64,000 bases of DNA from RUG369 sp050949645 (GTDB taxonomy: Bacteria; Planctomycetota; Planctomycetia; Pirellulales; Thermoguttaceae): NCBI GenBank assembly GCA_050949645.1, contig JBMNGC010000001.1, positions 2,914,001-2,978,000 of the forward strand. Reading direction: 5' to 3'. A program made the position numbers and the translations under genes. This document shows positions 7,799 to 16,733 of this stretch, in pieces. The notes below the pieces were generated by a model, which saw only the letters and a program-made list of their open reading frames with translations, was not told the origin of the DNA and made no database searches. The first letter of the stretch is position 1, and each line of letters starts with the position of its first letter.

Positions 7799-10177
7799 TC
7801 AGTAGTTGTACCCGACTCCCGCGACGACTCCATGCGCGAGGAAGTCGGTCTTCCTGCCGCGGACAACGCCGGAGTTATACCATCCGTTGAACTCGTAACC
7901 CGCGCGCGCCTCGAGGCCGTTGACGCGCCATGAGAGTCCGAGTCCCGCGTCGACGGAGGGCGTGAGGTATGTTTTCTTGAACTCGCTTCTCGGGTTCCAT
8001 CCCGCGTCGTAGGTCGTCGATTTCACGCGACCCGCCGAGAGACCGCCCGCGCCTTTACCGTAGATCCCCAGTCCATTGGCGAGGGGTACGCGCATTTCAA
8101 GTCCGACGCGCATTCCGTAGGCGTTGAGTCGCGAGCGTACGCCGACCGATTCGAGCGCGCTGGTCGTCGCGAGGGTCGGCGCGCCGGGTCGCAAGGCGCC
8201 GGACGCGGCGATTTCGTCGACGCCGTCTGAGAATTCTTCAGGGTCAAGGATGACGATTTCGTTGCCGATGAGGTCGTCGTCGCTTGAGGAGGCGACGCTA
8301 TACCGTCCGTAGTCGGTCGTCTGCTGGTTCAGGTTCGTCCATTGGACGCCTCCGAAGGCTCGGAATTCCCAGGCGCCGATCTGCGAGACGCGTCCGACGT
8401 CGATGTTGATCGACTGAAGGTCCGTCTTGAGTCGCGACGTTATCGATTCGAGTTCAAGATCGTGTCCGATGCGGACGTTGGAGAGCGTCTGACCGTCCTT
8501 GAGTCGGTCGGCGTTGAATCTTCCTTCGTCGCTTTGGTTGAACCATGTGTAGGTTCCGATCAGGTCCCATCCCGCTGCGGATCGGAACCCGAACCTTCCG
8601 CGTAGTCCTGACCCCTCCGATTCGAGGTCATGACCGTCGATAACTCCCGCCGCGCCGCTGACGGTCGCGTAGGAGACGTCCGCGTCGGTCGTCCAATAGA
8701 GCCATTCCGCTCCGCCGACGATCCCTGTTCGCCAAGTCGCGTAGTCGTCGTTCGCGAACTCGAGGTCGTTTTCGACGATTTCATATACGTACGAAAATGT
8801 TTCGCCGCGCTGCGGGATTCCGACGACGCGTTGCGAGGGGATCCCGCGCGTCTGAGGAAGGTGGAACGCGCCCGGGGGCGTCATGTTCGGGCCGACCGAG
8901 ATATAGTCCTGCCGAGGGGCGTAAGGAGCGACGCGTCTCGGGGAAGGATAGATCGGACCGTAGGCGGGGCCATAGGCCGGACCGTAGGTTGGACCGTAGG
9001 TAGGCGTAGCGGTCGGACCGTAGGCGGGTAGCGGGGACTGCGCGACGGGCGAGTCCATGTCGGCGGGCGCGGGCTCGCTCGGCGACGTCTTATTCGGAGA
9101 CGGCGCGGAGGATTCGGGGGCCGCGACGTCGTCGGTCTCGAGCGCTTCGGGCTGAACCTCGGGCATGGGCGCGACGGCGCGAGGAATATACTCGTCGTCG
9201 TGGACGTCGGGCGCTGCGTCGGCGGGTTGCGTCAGCGCGCTCGGCGCGGCCGGTTCGAGCTCATCGAAGGCGGGAAGGTCGGGGACGTCGGAGTCGTCGG
9301 AGTCGTCGAACTCGATATCCTCGGGCTGGAGCTCGGGCATTGGGGCGACGGCGTCGGGCGCGTCGTCGATGAAATCTTCCGCGTCGTCGTCGAAGGAACC
9401 GAGTGAACCCCCGGCGCCGTGGATTTCGCGCAGAACGTCGTCGGCGAGGCTCGGCTCGTCGAGCGTCGCCGTCGCGTCAAGCTCAAGTTCGTTGTCGAGG
9501 GGCGCCGTTGCGTCGAGCTCAAGTTCGTCGTCGATCGTCGCCGTTGCGTCGATCCCAAGTTCATCGTCGTTCGTCGCCGCGCCGGAGACCTCGAGGTCGC
9601 TTCCGCCCTGTTCCGCGTAGGAGGCGTCGGTCGTTGCGAGGACCGAATCGACGATCGCGGGCGTCCACGGGTAGGCGCTCATCGACGTCTGAGTCTGCGC
9701 GTTACCGCTAGGCGAGTACTGAAGATATTGCGCCGTCACGTCCTGCGGCGGCGCTGGGGGCGCGGGCGGCTGCGCCTGCGCCTTCGGACGCTGCGCTTGC
9801 GGTTTGTCCTTGAGCATCCCTAGGGTCGTCGGGACGTTAATCGGTCGCGGCGCGCGTCGATAGCGCGCGCGTTCCTGATTCGCGTCGTACGCTTTCTGAA
9901 GTTTGTCAAGATCAAGTTCCGCTTCGAAGGACGGAAGTTCCGGCGAGCTTTCGTAGGTACTGATCGGCGTCGCGGATTCGTTAACGCCGGCGTTCGGCGT
10001 GATGAAGACGCCGCTGCGACTGGTCCTCGGACCGTCGTCGAGTTGCGCGTTCGCCGACCCGACCCCTTCGGTCGTAAAGTCCGATCGAATCTGCGCATGC
10101 GCCGTCTGTGGCGCCGCGAGCGCTGCGGCGGCGACGACGAGCGCCGCTCCGATCGAATATTGAGCGATCCATTTCAT
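7799..10177 (-). CDS. Outer-membrane beta-barrel protein with long acidic/proline linker
   Basis: 792 residues. A clear signal peptide (MKWIAQYSIGAALVVAAAAL, then AHA|Q) directs export; AGGGG lies 9 bp before the ATG. The middle is low complexity: repeated DDELELDATA-type units (about residues 200-245), acidic and proline stretches, and a run of YGP(T/A) repeats. The last about 320 residues alternate polar and hydrophobic residues in beta-strand fashion, begin with GAEWLYWTTD and end in an aromatic C-terminus (GYNY), as expected for a barrel inserted by the Bam machinery. The pattern resembles the Lpg1974/BBP7-like outer-membrane proteins abundant in planctomycetes; pore function is an inference. 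Confidence 0.8.
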   Translation of the reverse strand: MKWIAQYSIGAALVVAAAALAAPQTAHAQIRSDFTTEGVGSANAQLDDGPRTSRSGVFITPNAGVNESATPISTYESSPELPSFEAELDLDKLQKAYDANQERARYRRAPRPINVPTTLGMLKDKPQAQRPKAQAQPPAPPAPPQDVTAQYLQYSPSGNAQTQTSMSAYPWTPAIVDSVLATTDASYAEQGGSDLEVSGAATNDDELGIDATATIDDELELDATAPLDNELELDATATLDEPSLADDVLREIHGAGGSLGSFDDDAEDFIDDAPDAVAPMPELQPEDIEFDDSDDSDVPDLPAFDELEPAAPSALTQPADAAPDVHDDEYIPRAVAPMPEVQPEALETDDVAAPESSAPSPNKTSPSEPAPADMDSPVAQSPLPAYGPTATPTYGPTYGPAYGPAYGPIYPSPRRVAPYAPRQDYISVGPNMTPPGAFHLPQTRGIPSQRVVGIPQRGETFSYVYEIVENDLEFANDDYATWRTGIVGGAEWLYWTTDADVSYATVSGAAGVIDGHDLESEGSGLRGRFGFRSAAGWDLIGTYTWFNQSDEGRFNADRLKDGQTLSNVRIGHDLELESITSRLKTDLQSINIDVGRVSQIGAWEFRAFGGVQWTNLNQQTTDYGRYSVASSSDDDLIGNEIVILDPEEFSDGVDEIAASGALRPGAPTLATTSALESVGVRSRLNAYGMRVGLEMRVPLANGLGIYGKGAGGLSAGRVKSTTYDAGWNPRSEFKKTYLTPSVDAGLGLSWRVNGLEARAGYEFNGWYNSGVVRGRKTDFLAHGVVAGVGYNY

Positions 10178-10490
10178 GGTAATACCCCTGTAATAACGCG
10201 CCGCGGCGTTCGACGCGGCGGCGGCAAATGCTTAGCGGCTCATGGAGAGCCTTAGGACGCTCGAATGAACAACGCGCCGATATTAAGCGCATTACCAGCG
10301 TCGTTGTTACAATCGTCATAAACGGCCGTCTTTTTGTAGTCTTTTTTCTAAAAACTCTCTTTTTTGTTAAATTCCAGCGTCGCATTATGCCGCAGCGCGC
10401 CTCTTCCGGGGCGCGTCCTTCTCCACGTTGACAAAAAGGGGCGTTTAAGAAAAGACCGCGTTCGCTCTTTTCATCTGAGAAATATAAAAC
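10178..10490. other. Intergenic region between divergent genes
   Basis: Carries the leaders of the outer-membrane protein gene (-) and the menC-like gene (+). A TTGACA occurs at 10428 without a convincing -10 partner. No gene seen. Confidence 0.5.
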
Positions 10491-10518
10491 TTGAAATGGC
10501 GTAGCTATCTGATAAAAT
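10491..10518 (+). promoter_or_regulatory. Candidate promoter of the menC-like gene
   Basis: TTGAAA (10491-10496), a 16-bp spacer and TAAAAT (10513-10518), about 75 bp before the chosen ATG at 10595. Confidence 0.5.
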
Positions 10519-10594
10519 AGCGAGTCGTTTGCGGGATCTGCGCAAACAGTCTCGTGTTGTAACCCGCGGCGCCTATGATGGGAGTTGGAATAAA

Positions 10595-11749
10595 ATGCGC
10601 ATTGATCGAATCGAAGGGTTTCTTGTACGTATTCCCCTTAAAAAAGAATTTCGCTTTGCCGATTCGCCCGCGAAGTTTTGCGAATCGGTTCTTCTCAGGC
10701 TGGAAGGCGAGGGCGCCGTCGGCTGGTCCGAAGTGACGCCCGGCGCCGCCCCGCTGCTGACCTCCGAATGGGCCGGCGCGACGTTCCTGACGCTCCGCGA
10801 TTACCTCGCGCCCGCGTTGGCGAATCTCCGCGCGGTCGCGAATCAGAAGATGATCAACGACGCGTTCGCGCCCTTCAGGGGCAATAATTATGCGAAGGCG
10901 GCGTTGGAGATCGCGTGGCAGGATCTTCAGGCAAAGCTCGAGGGCGTTCCGCTCTGGAAGAAGCTCGGCGGCGAAAAGAAGCCCCTGAAGCTCGGACTGA
11001 CCTTCGACCGTTCCGTTGAACGAGACGAATTCTTCAAGGAGCTCGCGCGCGCGGCGGAGGACCGCTTTGCGCGCGTGACGCTGAAGCTCCGACCCGGCTG
11101 GGACGTGCAGGTCCTCAACTTCGCGCGCGTCGACTCGCCGTCGTGGCTGAAACTGCAAGTCGACGTCGAAGGCGGGCTCGATATGGAGCTCCATTCGGAC
11201 ACGCTTTACCGTATGGACGACTTCTTCCTCTCCTGCGTTGAGCAGCCGCTGAATCCCCGCGATTTCGTCGCCCACGCGATGCTCGAGGAGACGATCCGGA
11301 CCCCTCTTTGCCTCGACGAATCGATCGAATCCCTTGCGGACGCGAAGATCGCGCTCGACCTCAAGGCGTGCGAATGCATCTGTCTCAAGCCGGGTCGCGT
11401 CGGAGGAATCGGGAATATTCTGGAAATCGCCGAGTTCGCCAAAAATAACGACGCCGACGTCTATACCGGCTTCGAGCTCGGGACCTCCCTTGCATGGCGC
11501 GCGAACCTCGCGGTCGCGGCGGCGTCAGGCTCCGACTGGCCCGTCGACTACCTGCGCTTCGACGAGCTCCTGGAATACGACCTGATTCCGCAGCTCCCGA
11601 TCCGGCTCATTGAAGAGCCCGGTACGGAGAAGCGTCCGCCGCGTTCCTTCCAGTTCGTCGATCTTTGGGACGAGCCCGGCCTCGGCGCGGAGCCCGATCT
11701 CGAAGAGGCCTCGAAATATATCCTCGATAAATTTGAGATTAAAGTCTGA
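10595..11749 (+). CDS. menC: o-Succinylbenzoate synthase / N-acylamino acid racemase-like enzyme (enolase superfamily)
   Basis: 384 residues. In the menaquinone pathway MenC dehydrates SHCHC to o-succinylbenzoate; close relatives racemise N-acylamino acids. ATG at 10595 is chosen for the GGGAG site 10 bp upstream and the family-like N-terminus MRIDRIEGFLVRIPL. Superfamily residues are visible: catalytic lysine in TLKLRPGWD, metal ligands in VDVEGG, VEQPL and LDES, and the second catalytic lysine in LKPGRVGG. Differences: the first lysine of the usual KxK pair is threonine, and the asparagine of the usual DxN is glutamate. No other menaquinone gene is in the window, so genomic context does not decide between synthase and racemase roles. 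It converges with the methylase gene, 20 bp apart. Confidence 0.85.
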   Translation: MRIDRIEGFLVRIPLKKEFRFADSPAKFCESVLLRLEGEGAVGWSEVTPGAAPLLTSEWAGATFLTLRDYLAPALANLRAVANQKMINDAFAPFRGNNYAKAALEIAWQDLQAKLEGVPLWKKLGGEKKPLKLGLTFDRSVERDEFFKELARAAEDRFARVTLKLRPGWDVQVLNFARVDSPSWLKLQVDVEGGLDMELHSDTLYRMDDFFLSCVEQPLNPRDFVAHAMLEETIRTPLCLDESIESLADAKIALDLKACECICLKPGRVGGIGNILEIAEFAKNNDADVYTGFELGTSLAWRANLAVAAASGSDWPVDYLRFDELLEYDLIPQLPIRLIEEPGTEKRPPRSFQFVDLWDEPGLGAEPDLEEASKYILDKFEIKV

Positions 11750-11769
11750 TCGGGCGAGACGCGTCGCGC

Positions 11770-12765
11770 CTATGCCGACGGCTGGCGCGACATATCGCCG
11801 TAGATAGCGCGGATAAGAGCGTGGGAAGGGAAGAACTCCCCGAGCTCGAGTCCGCGTTTTTTAAGAAATTCCTGCGCGACGCGCATCTTAAGCTCGTCCT
11901 CAAGCTCTTTGCGACGCACGATCGGGAACGTCCCCATCACGTAATCGAGCGCGTCGATCGGCGTCGGGAAGAGATCCGTGAGCGCCGCGAATTCCTCCTC
12001 GGACTCCGGATGTTCCGTCGCCTCGCGCCATTCGCCGAACCCGAAATAGAGCCCGAAGAAGAGCGCGTCAAGCTCGCATCGAAGGATAAAGCGCCGCTCG
12101 TCGTCCCAACGGAACGGTTCCCCCTCGTAACCGACGCTTTCCGCGAATCCTTGCATATCCCACGCCGTATACGCAAGCTCCAGAACGCGCGGCTTGATAT
12201 AATCCGCGACCGTCATATCAGGTGAGAAGGGACATGGGGAGGAATAGGTTGATGGGGGAAGTGTTGGTATCTGTTTGACGATAAACATCGATAAATGCGT
12301 CCCGCTTATTTTCTGTCTGGCAATATAGTCGTGGACGTAACTCGACCAATCGGCACAGATGGTGTGACCGAGCCCATCGCCCGCGCCGCCATCCTTTAAA
12401 AAGAACAGTGACTCAGTGTTTCCGAATCCGACAATCGGCGTCATCGTGGCGATCACAGTCCTCTCATTTGTGCTTCCTGCAATATCCCTCCAGCCCATTA
12501 AAAATTGGGTTGATTCTGGTATCCGCTTTAAAACTTCCTCGTCTCGAACCCAGTATCTCGGCATAGTGGTGTAATTCGGATTCAGGTATCTTTCTACGGG
12601 AACGTCGGGAAGCTGCGTCGATTTCGACCCCTCGGGTAAATCGCTATAATCTCCGAAACGGTGATTATAATGATGCGTCATTTTTGCTTCGAAGAGCGGC
12701 CAGAATTCGGTTTTGTCAGGTGACTGCAAGCGATTGCCAATCAGAGGCGCTGCCAAGTTTTTCAA
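11770..12765 (-). CDS. C-terminal part of the frameshifted Eco57I-type methylase
   Basis: 331-codon open frame continuing the upstream protein in another frame. It begins inside the last codons of the 12716-16033 gene with a TTG (12765) that is not a convincing independent start. The sequence PLFEAKMTHHYNHRFGDYSD, then NPNYTTMPRYWV, GWRDIAGSTNERT and YIARQKISGTHLSMF, is the typical C-terminal, probably target-recognition, part of large Eco57I-like N6-adenine methylases, so it is not a gene of its own. Joining the frames with a +1 shift near 12751 restores a single protein of about 1,420 residues. Confidence 0.75.
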   Translation of the reverse strand: MKNLAAPLIGNRLQSPDKTEFWPLFEAKMTHHYNHRFGDYSDLPEGSKSTQLPDVPVERYLNPNYTTMPRYWVRDEEVLKRIPESTQFLMGWRDIAGSTNERTVIATMTPIVGFGNTESLFFLKDGGAGDGLGHTICADWSSYVHDYIARQKISGTHLSMFIVKQIPTLPPSTYSSPCPFSPDMTVADYIKPRVLELAYTAWDMQGFAESVGYEGEPFRWDDERRFILRCELDALFFGLYFGFGEWREATEHPESEEEFAALTDLFPTPIDALDYVMGTFPIVRRKELEDELKMRVAQEFLKKRGLELGEFFPSHALIRAIYGDMSRQPSA

Positions 12766-15700
12766 GCTCGTCCCGCGTATAGAAAAGATGAGAGTCGTTT
12801 GTCATATCGAACATGCGGAGGAAGGAGACGTCCCACGGATTGGCTTCTTCCTGCCGTTCGTTCTTTTCGCGGAGAAGGACGGGGACGCGGCGATAGGCAG
12901 CTTTCGAGAGTTCCAAATCTTTGACGCCGCGAAAGACGGGACAGGTCAGTGTGTTCGGGTTGAGCAGCGCGAAGTCGTCGCCTGTCAGCGTGAAAGCGCG
13001 TCCTTCCTCGTCGATATCGGACGTAGAGAGGTTAAAGAACGCCATTCGGGGCTTAGTACGTGTTGCTACTTTCTCGCCGCGAGTCGTAAGAAGCGTGAAT
13101 TTCACGCGGCTGTCGACGGCAGGGAAGAGCCCCTTTCTGTTTTCAAAATCGTAAAGGGTAAAGATGGCGTTTTTCTGAACGAGATCCTGAAAGAAGAACC
13201 GCGTTGTGTTGTCCATTGCGATTCCGCTCGGAACGATGAATCCGGCGCGACCCGTCGGCGCAGCGAGATTCCGGTCCAGCTCCGCGAAGAGCGCGTACGT
13301 GTTGACGTCGCCAGCTCCGCAGAAGGGGAACCGACCTGAATAGCGCGGAAAGGAGCTAAGCGTCTGCGAGCGACGCAGCGCGTGACGATAGTCGTCCAAG
13401 AGTTCAGGATTTGTTTCCGCAAGGTTTTTAATCATCCGGACGCGCGTCGCCCTATTCCGCGCGTTGGCGATTTCCGGGGCGCGTTGCGCGAACCACTCCT
13501 TATCCTGAAGCTTCACGCGTTCCCACGGGGGGTTACCCAGCACAACGTCGAATCCGCGCTTGGAACCGGCTCCGAAGACTTCGGGGAATTCGATATCCCA
13601 GTGGAAGGCGTCATATTCCTCAGCGACCTGCCGGTTGCGCTCCAGAAGGGTTGGGTCGAGTGTTTCCGGGTCTATCTTTGCTCTCACGACGACGTCGTTC
13701 GTCACGCAGTATTCGACGGTCGCTTTTGTTTTTTCAAGGAGGAAGGCGCCGCAGAAGAGGTCGCGGAGCGTTTTTTCACGCAGAAATTCTTCCGACGCGC
13801 GGTATTCGCTGTAGCGCGCGCTGCGCTTTTGGTAGTCGTCGGCGTCGTCGTTCGGGAGCGCGGAGAAGTCGGGGGCGGAGGCTGGCGCTTGCCACCCTTT
13901 GACGTCGACCCTTCCGTCGACTCCGAAGAACCAGTGCTGGCCCTTCGCCGCGTCCCGGTTGCGCTTCTTAAGTTCCCGGCAGACCTCCTTGTCGTCCCCC
14001 TCGAGGGGCGTGAAGGCGCCGTCGGGAACGACGTCGCTCGGGTTGCCTTTGTCGATTCCGTCGAGCTGGCGCTGCGTCGCGCCGACGAGGGAGTTTCCGC
14101 ACCGGATCCGGTGATCGAGGAACATGAGCGCTTTCCCCGGCTCCATCGTTTCGAGCCATAGCGAGAATTTGCACAGCTCGACGGCCATCTCGTTCAGGTC
14201 GACCCCGTAAATGCAGTTCGCAACGACGTCGCGGATCGCTTCGCGGAGCTCGGCGGGGGTCGGCTCCGAGAGTTCGGAGTCGCCGGTGCGGATATTCGCG
14301 AGGCGCTTCCCGAGGCGTCGCGCCGCCCCGACGAGGAAATGGCCGCTCCCGCACGCGGGGTCGCAGACCTTCATCCCGAGGAGCCGGCGCTCCCGTTCCG
14401 CGACGTTCTCGGCGCCCTCGAGGGTCTCCTTGAGCGTCGGTTCGAGCGCCGTCTCGATGAGCGAGTTCACAAGGGACGTCGGCGTGTAATAGCTTCCCGT
14501 CGTCTTCCGCTCGTTACCCGCCGTCGTCTGGAGGTAAAAGCTGCCAGAGCGTCGCCGCGAGCGCGTGTCGACCTCGGGCCGCTGCTCGAGGAGGAGCTCG
14601 TAGACGCTCCCGATCTCTTCCGCGCCGAGGTTACGGTAATCGACGCGTTGCCGGACGTTATTCTTCCGCGTGTGCGTCAATTCCCGGACCGCCGCGAGGA
14701 GATCGATATTTTCAAGCGTGCAGCGCTGCAAGATCGGCGTGAAGCTCTCGCTGAAGAGCGCCGAGTCGAGCTGCGGGACCCCGAGCTCCGGTTTCCCTTC
14801 GTTGAAACATCGGAAGACCAAACTGAGCTGTCGCCAAAGGTCGACGTGACGCGTCCCGCGAATCTTGCGCGAAAGTTCCCGGATCCGCGATATCGAGTAG
14901 TATCGCATATACCGCTCGAAATTCGCCGCCGCCTCGCCGTCCTGGTTCCTAGCCTTATCGAAGAGGAGCCCGCGATCCTCCGCCATCAGGAGGAAGATAA
15001 TCCTGTAGACGACGCGCAGGAGCTCATGGTAATAATCCTGGGAGTCGTATTTATTCCCCCGAGCGTCGCGACCGGTCGCGAGCGCTTCGCGGAGCTCCTC
15101 GTTCGACCGGCATGCGAGGAACCCCGCGCCGAGGTAGTTGATCGCGGCGGCGACGCCGTCGTAGAGGCCGTCGAGCGCGCGAACGCCGTCCGTCTGGACC
15201 TGATTGTGCCATTTTTCGAGCCAGCAGCCGGAATCGAGTTGCGCCGCTTCCTCCTCCGAGAGCGCGCCCGACTCTTCCGCGAGTTCCTCCGCCAGGGTCC
15301 GTTTGGCAAACCGCGAGCGGTGCGCGAGGAGATAGAAGAGGTAGAAGTTTCCGTAGTCGTCCGTCTCCATGATCGTTTCGAGATCAAATTCGACGAACGC
15401 GGCGCGCGTAAAGGACGCGTTGTCGCGCAGAAAGCGGAACTTTAAACCGTTCGTGACGACGCCCCAGACGTACGGCTCGCTCTGGTTCAGAAACTCCTGC
15501 ATGAGCGAGTGGGGCGTCATCCGGCTATTCGACGGGTTGCGAGGGTTCTTCTTCTCAAGGTCCTGCCGGAAACTATCGAGATAGAGCGCGACGGGCTCCG
15601 CGACGCGGTGCGTGACAAGATACCGGTTCCCGTCGACTTCTTCCCCTCCGCGCAGATAGACGAGATGAAATCCGAGCGTTTCGAAGAGGGGCATGAGCCA

Positions 15701-16033
15701 TTTTTGGCGCGTTATCGCGACCCCGAAATCGTCGTCGGGGAGTTCGCGACGGCGTTCGCGGAAAACCGCCCAATAGTCTTTGAGGTCGGTCCATGCGCGG
15801 GTCGCAAGCTCGTTGAGGCGCGCGTTCGGCCGGTCCGAGTAATCCTGGGGTCGTAGCCCGGGCACGGTCGGGTCGTTCGCGGCGATCTTCGCGAGCATCT
15901 CGTTCGAGAGGAGCCCTCCTTCGACGCGAACGTTGCGGAACTCGAGAGACGAGTCCTTGCCGCGCCTTCGACGCGGCGCGCTCGACGGCGCGCGTTTACG
16001 CGTAAGTTCGGCGGTTTTTCGAGGACGAGCCAT
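12716..16033 (-). CDS. Eco57I-type N6-adenine DNA methylase / type IIG-like protein, N-terminal part (frameshifted)
   Basis: 1,105 residues in this frame. Enzymes of this class methylate adenine in DNA for restriction-modification or phage defence. AGGAGG precedes the ATG. Residues 1-about 500 are helical and carry no endonuclease motif I can identify. The S-adenosylmethionine motif DPACGSGHFLVGA is at about residue 556 and the catalytic NPPW at about 834, the order typical of gamma-class enzymes. Near its end the frame leaves the family sequence (ELEKLG followed by SASDWQSLAVT and stop) while the continuation APLIGNRLQSPD lies in the +1 frame. Removing one base near 12751, or one A from the A5 run just upstream, repairs it. 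No helicase, DUF1998 or phosphatase partner of DISARM or BREX lies beside it. Either a decayed gene, phase variation, or a sequencing error. Confidence 0.85.
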   Translation of the reverse strand: MARPRKTAELTRKRAPSSAPRRRRGKDSSLEFRNVRVEGGLLSNEMLAKIAANDPTVPGLRPQDYSDRPNARLNELATRAWTDLKDYWAVFRERRRELPDDDFGVAITRQKWLMPLFETLGFHLVYLRGGEEVDGNRYLVTHRVAEPVALYLDSFRQDLEKKNPRNPSNSRMTPHSLMQEFLNQSEPYVWGVVTNGLKFRFLRDNASFTRAAFVEFDLETIMETDDYGNFYLFYLLAHRSRFAKRTLAEELAEESGALSEEEAAQLDSGCWLEKWHNQVQTDGVRALDGLYDGVAAAINYLGAGFLACRSNEELREALATGRDARGNKYDSQDYYHELLRVVYRIIFLLMAEDRGLLFDKARNQDGEAAANFERYMRYYSISRIRELSRKIRGTRHVDLWRQLSLVFRCFNEGKPELGVPQLDSALFSESFTPILQRCTLENIDLLAAVRELTHTRKNNVRQRVDYRNLGAEEIGSVYELLLEQRPEVDTRSRRRSGSFYLQTTAGNERKTTGSYYTPTSLVNSLIETALEPTLKETLEGAENVAERERRLLGMKVCDPACGSGHFLVGAARRLGKRLANIRTGDSELSEPTPAELREAIRDVVANCIYGVDLNEMAVELCKFSLWLETMEPGKALMFLDHRIRCGNSLVGATQRQLDGIDKGNPSDVVPDGAFTPLEGDDKEVCRELKKRNRDAAKGQHWFFGVDGRVDVKGWQAPASAPDFSALPNDDADDYQKRSARYSEYRASEEFLREKTLRDLFCGAFLLEKTKATVEYCVTNDVVVRAKIDPETLDPTLLERNRQVAEEYDAFHWDIEFPEVFGAGSKRGFDVVLGNPPWERVKLQDKEWFAQRAPEIANARNRATRVRMIKNLAETNPELLDDYRHALRRSQTLSSFPRYSGRFPFCGAGDVNTYALFAELDRNLAAPTGRAGFIVPSGIAMDNTTRFFFQDLVQKNAIFTLYDFENRKGLFPAVDSRVKFTLLTTRGEKVATRTKPRMAFFNLSTSDIDEEGRAFTLTGDDFALLNPNTLTCPVFRGVKDLELSKAAYRRVPVLLREKNERQEEANPWDVSFLRMFDMTNDSHLFYTRDELEKLGSASDWQSLAVT

Positions 16034-16091
16034 GGATGAAACCTCCTGACGGACGAGTGATGCGACCTCGTTTGCGCCGATCGACGTCGCG

Positions 16092-16631
16092 TTATAGGGA
16101 CGCTTCCACGAAACACCCGGGCGATTCTTCGAGCCGCAGGGTCAGGGAATATCGGTCCCGGGGGAAGGGCAGCGTCGCGTTATCGAGCCATTCCAGGAGC
16201 AACTTGGCGGCGATGATTTCGGCGGACGCGTTCGTCGCGTCGAGCCATAACACGCTCGAGAGGGGCGCCGTGAAGGTCAAAGGTTGCGGCGCGCCGCGCC
16301 ATTCGATTTCGATCGCGTCCTGTTCCGGCGATTCCCGGTACCGCGCGCGGGGCGTGTTGCGCGCGAGGAGCGTTTTACCGTCCCATCGTTTGAGCGTTTT
16401 CAAGAGCGCGCGTTTTGCGGCGATGAAATCGACGACGCAGTCGGCGTCGTCGAGGGGCCCGACGATTCGCAACGCGACGTGAAAATCATGCTCGTGGAGT
16501 CGTTCCCCGAGCCACTGCGCGTTCTCGGCGAGAGCCTGGCCCTCGTCGCCTTCGCCGCGGATCGGAAAGGCGACGAAATGCGCGGCGCGAAACCTAAACG
16601 CGTCGCTCTGCAACACAACGCCGTATTCCAT
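16092..16631 (-). CDS. 6-pyruvoyl-tetrahydropterin synthase/QueD-like protein lacking the catalytic cysteine
   Basis: 179 residues. PTPS-fold enzymes act on dihydroneopterin triphosphate (biopterin, queuosine or folate routes). GGAGGG lies 4 bp before the ATG. The zinc-binding histidines are present: FRAAH near the N-terminus and LHEHDFH, followed by the family's VVDF stretch. In QueD a cysteine sits just before LHGH and a DH pair follows further on; here the first region reads WLGERLHEHDF with no cysteine, and the second reads WDGKTLLA, keeping D but not H. The C-terminal glutamate (LRLEESPG) is kept. Family assignment is good; activity is uncertain. It lies 58 bp upstream of the methylase and just after the protease terminator. 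Confidence 0.75.
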   Translation of the reverse strand: MEYGVVLQSDAFRFRAAHFVAFPIRGEGDEGQALAENAQWLGERLHEHDFHVALRIVGPLDDADCVVDFIAAKRALLKTLKRWDGKTLLARNTPRARYRESPEQDAIEIEWRGAPQPLTFTAPLSSVLWLDATNASAEIIAAKLLLEWLDNATLPFPRDRYSLTLRLEESPGCFVEASL

Positions 16632-16643
16632 TTTACCCTCCGT

Positions 16644-16681
16644 AAAAAAAGCCGCAACGTGCGAATGGACGCGTTGCGGCT
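16644..16681 (-). terminator. Terminator of the tail-specific protease gene
   Basis: AGCCGCAACG/CGTTGCGGCT stem with a 12-nt loop followed by seven T on the minus strand, about 50 bp after the protease stop codon and just before the ribosome site of the PTPS-like gene. Confidence 0.85.
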
Positions 16682-16733
16682 CACAGATTCCCGACGCCCA
16701 CGGCTTGGAGTCGGACGCGTCGTGAAGCGCTCG

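Noticed and set aside
10428..10433. TTGACA as -35 of the menC-like gene
   Set aside because: No -10 sequence lies 15-19 bp downstream; the TTGAAA/TAAAAT pair at 10491-10518 is a better candidate.
12716..12765. Programmed ribosomal frameshift in the methylase
   Set aside because: The AAAAA run is short, and no classical slippery heptamer, in-frame upstream Shine-Dalgarno or stimulatory hairpin is evident; the shift is +1.
11770..16631. DISARM or BREX system
   Set aside because: Only the methylase-like gene is present. No helicase, DUF1998, phospholipase D-like, BrxL or PglZ gene is beside it.
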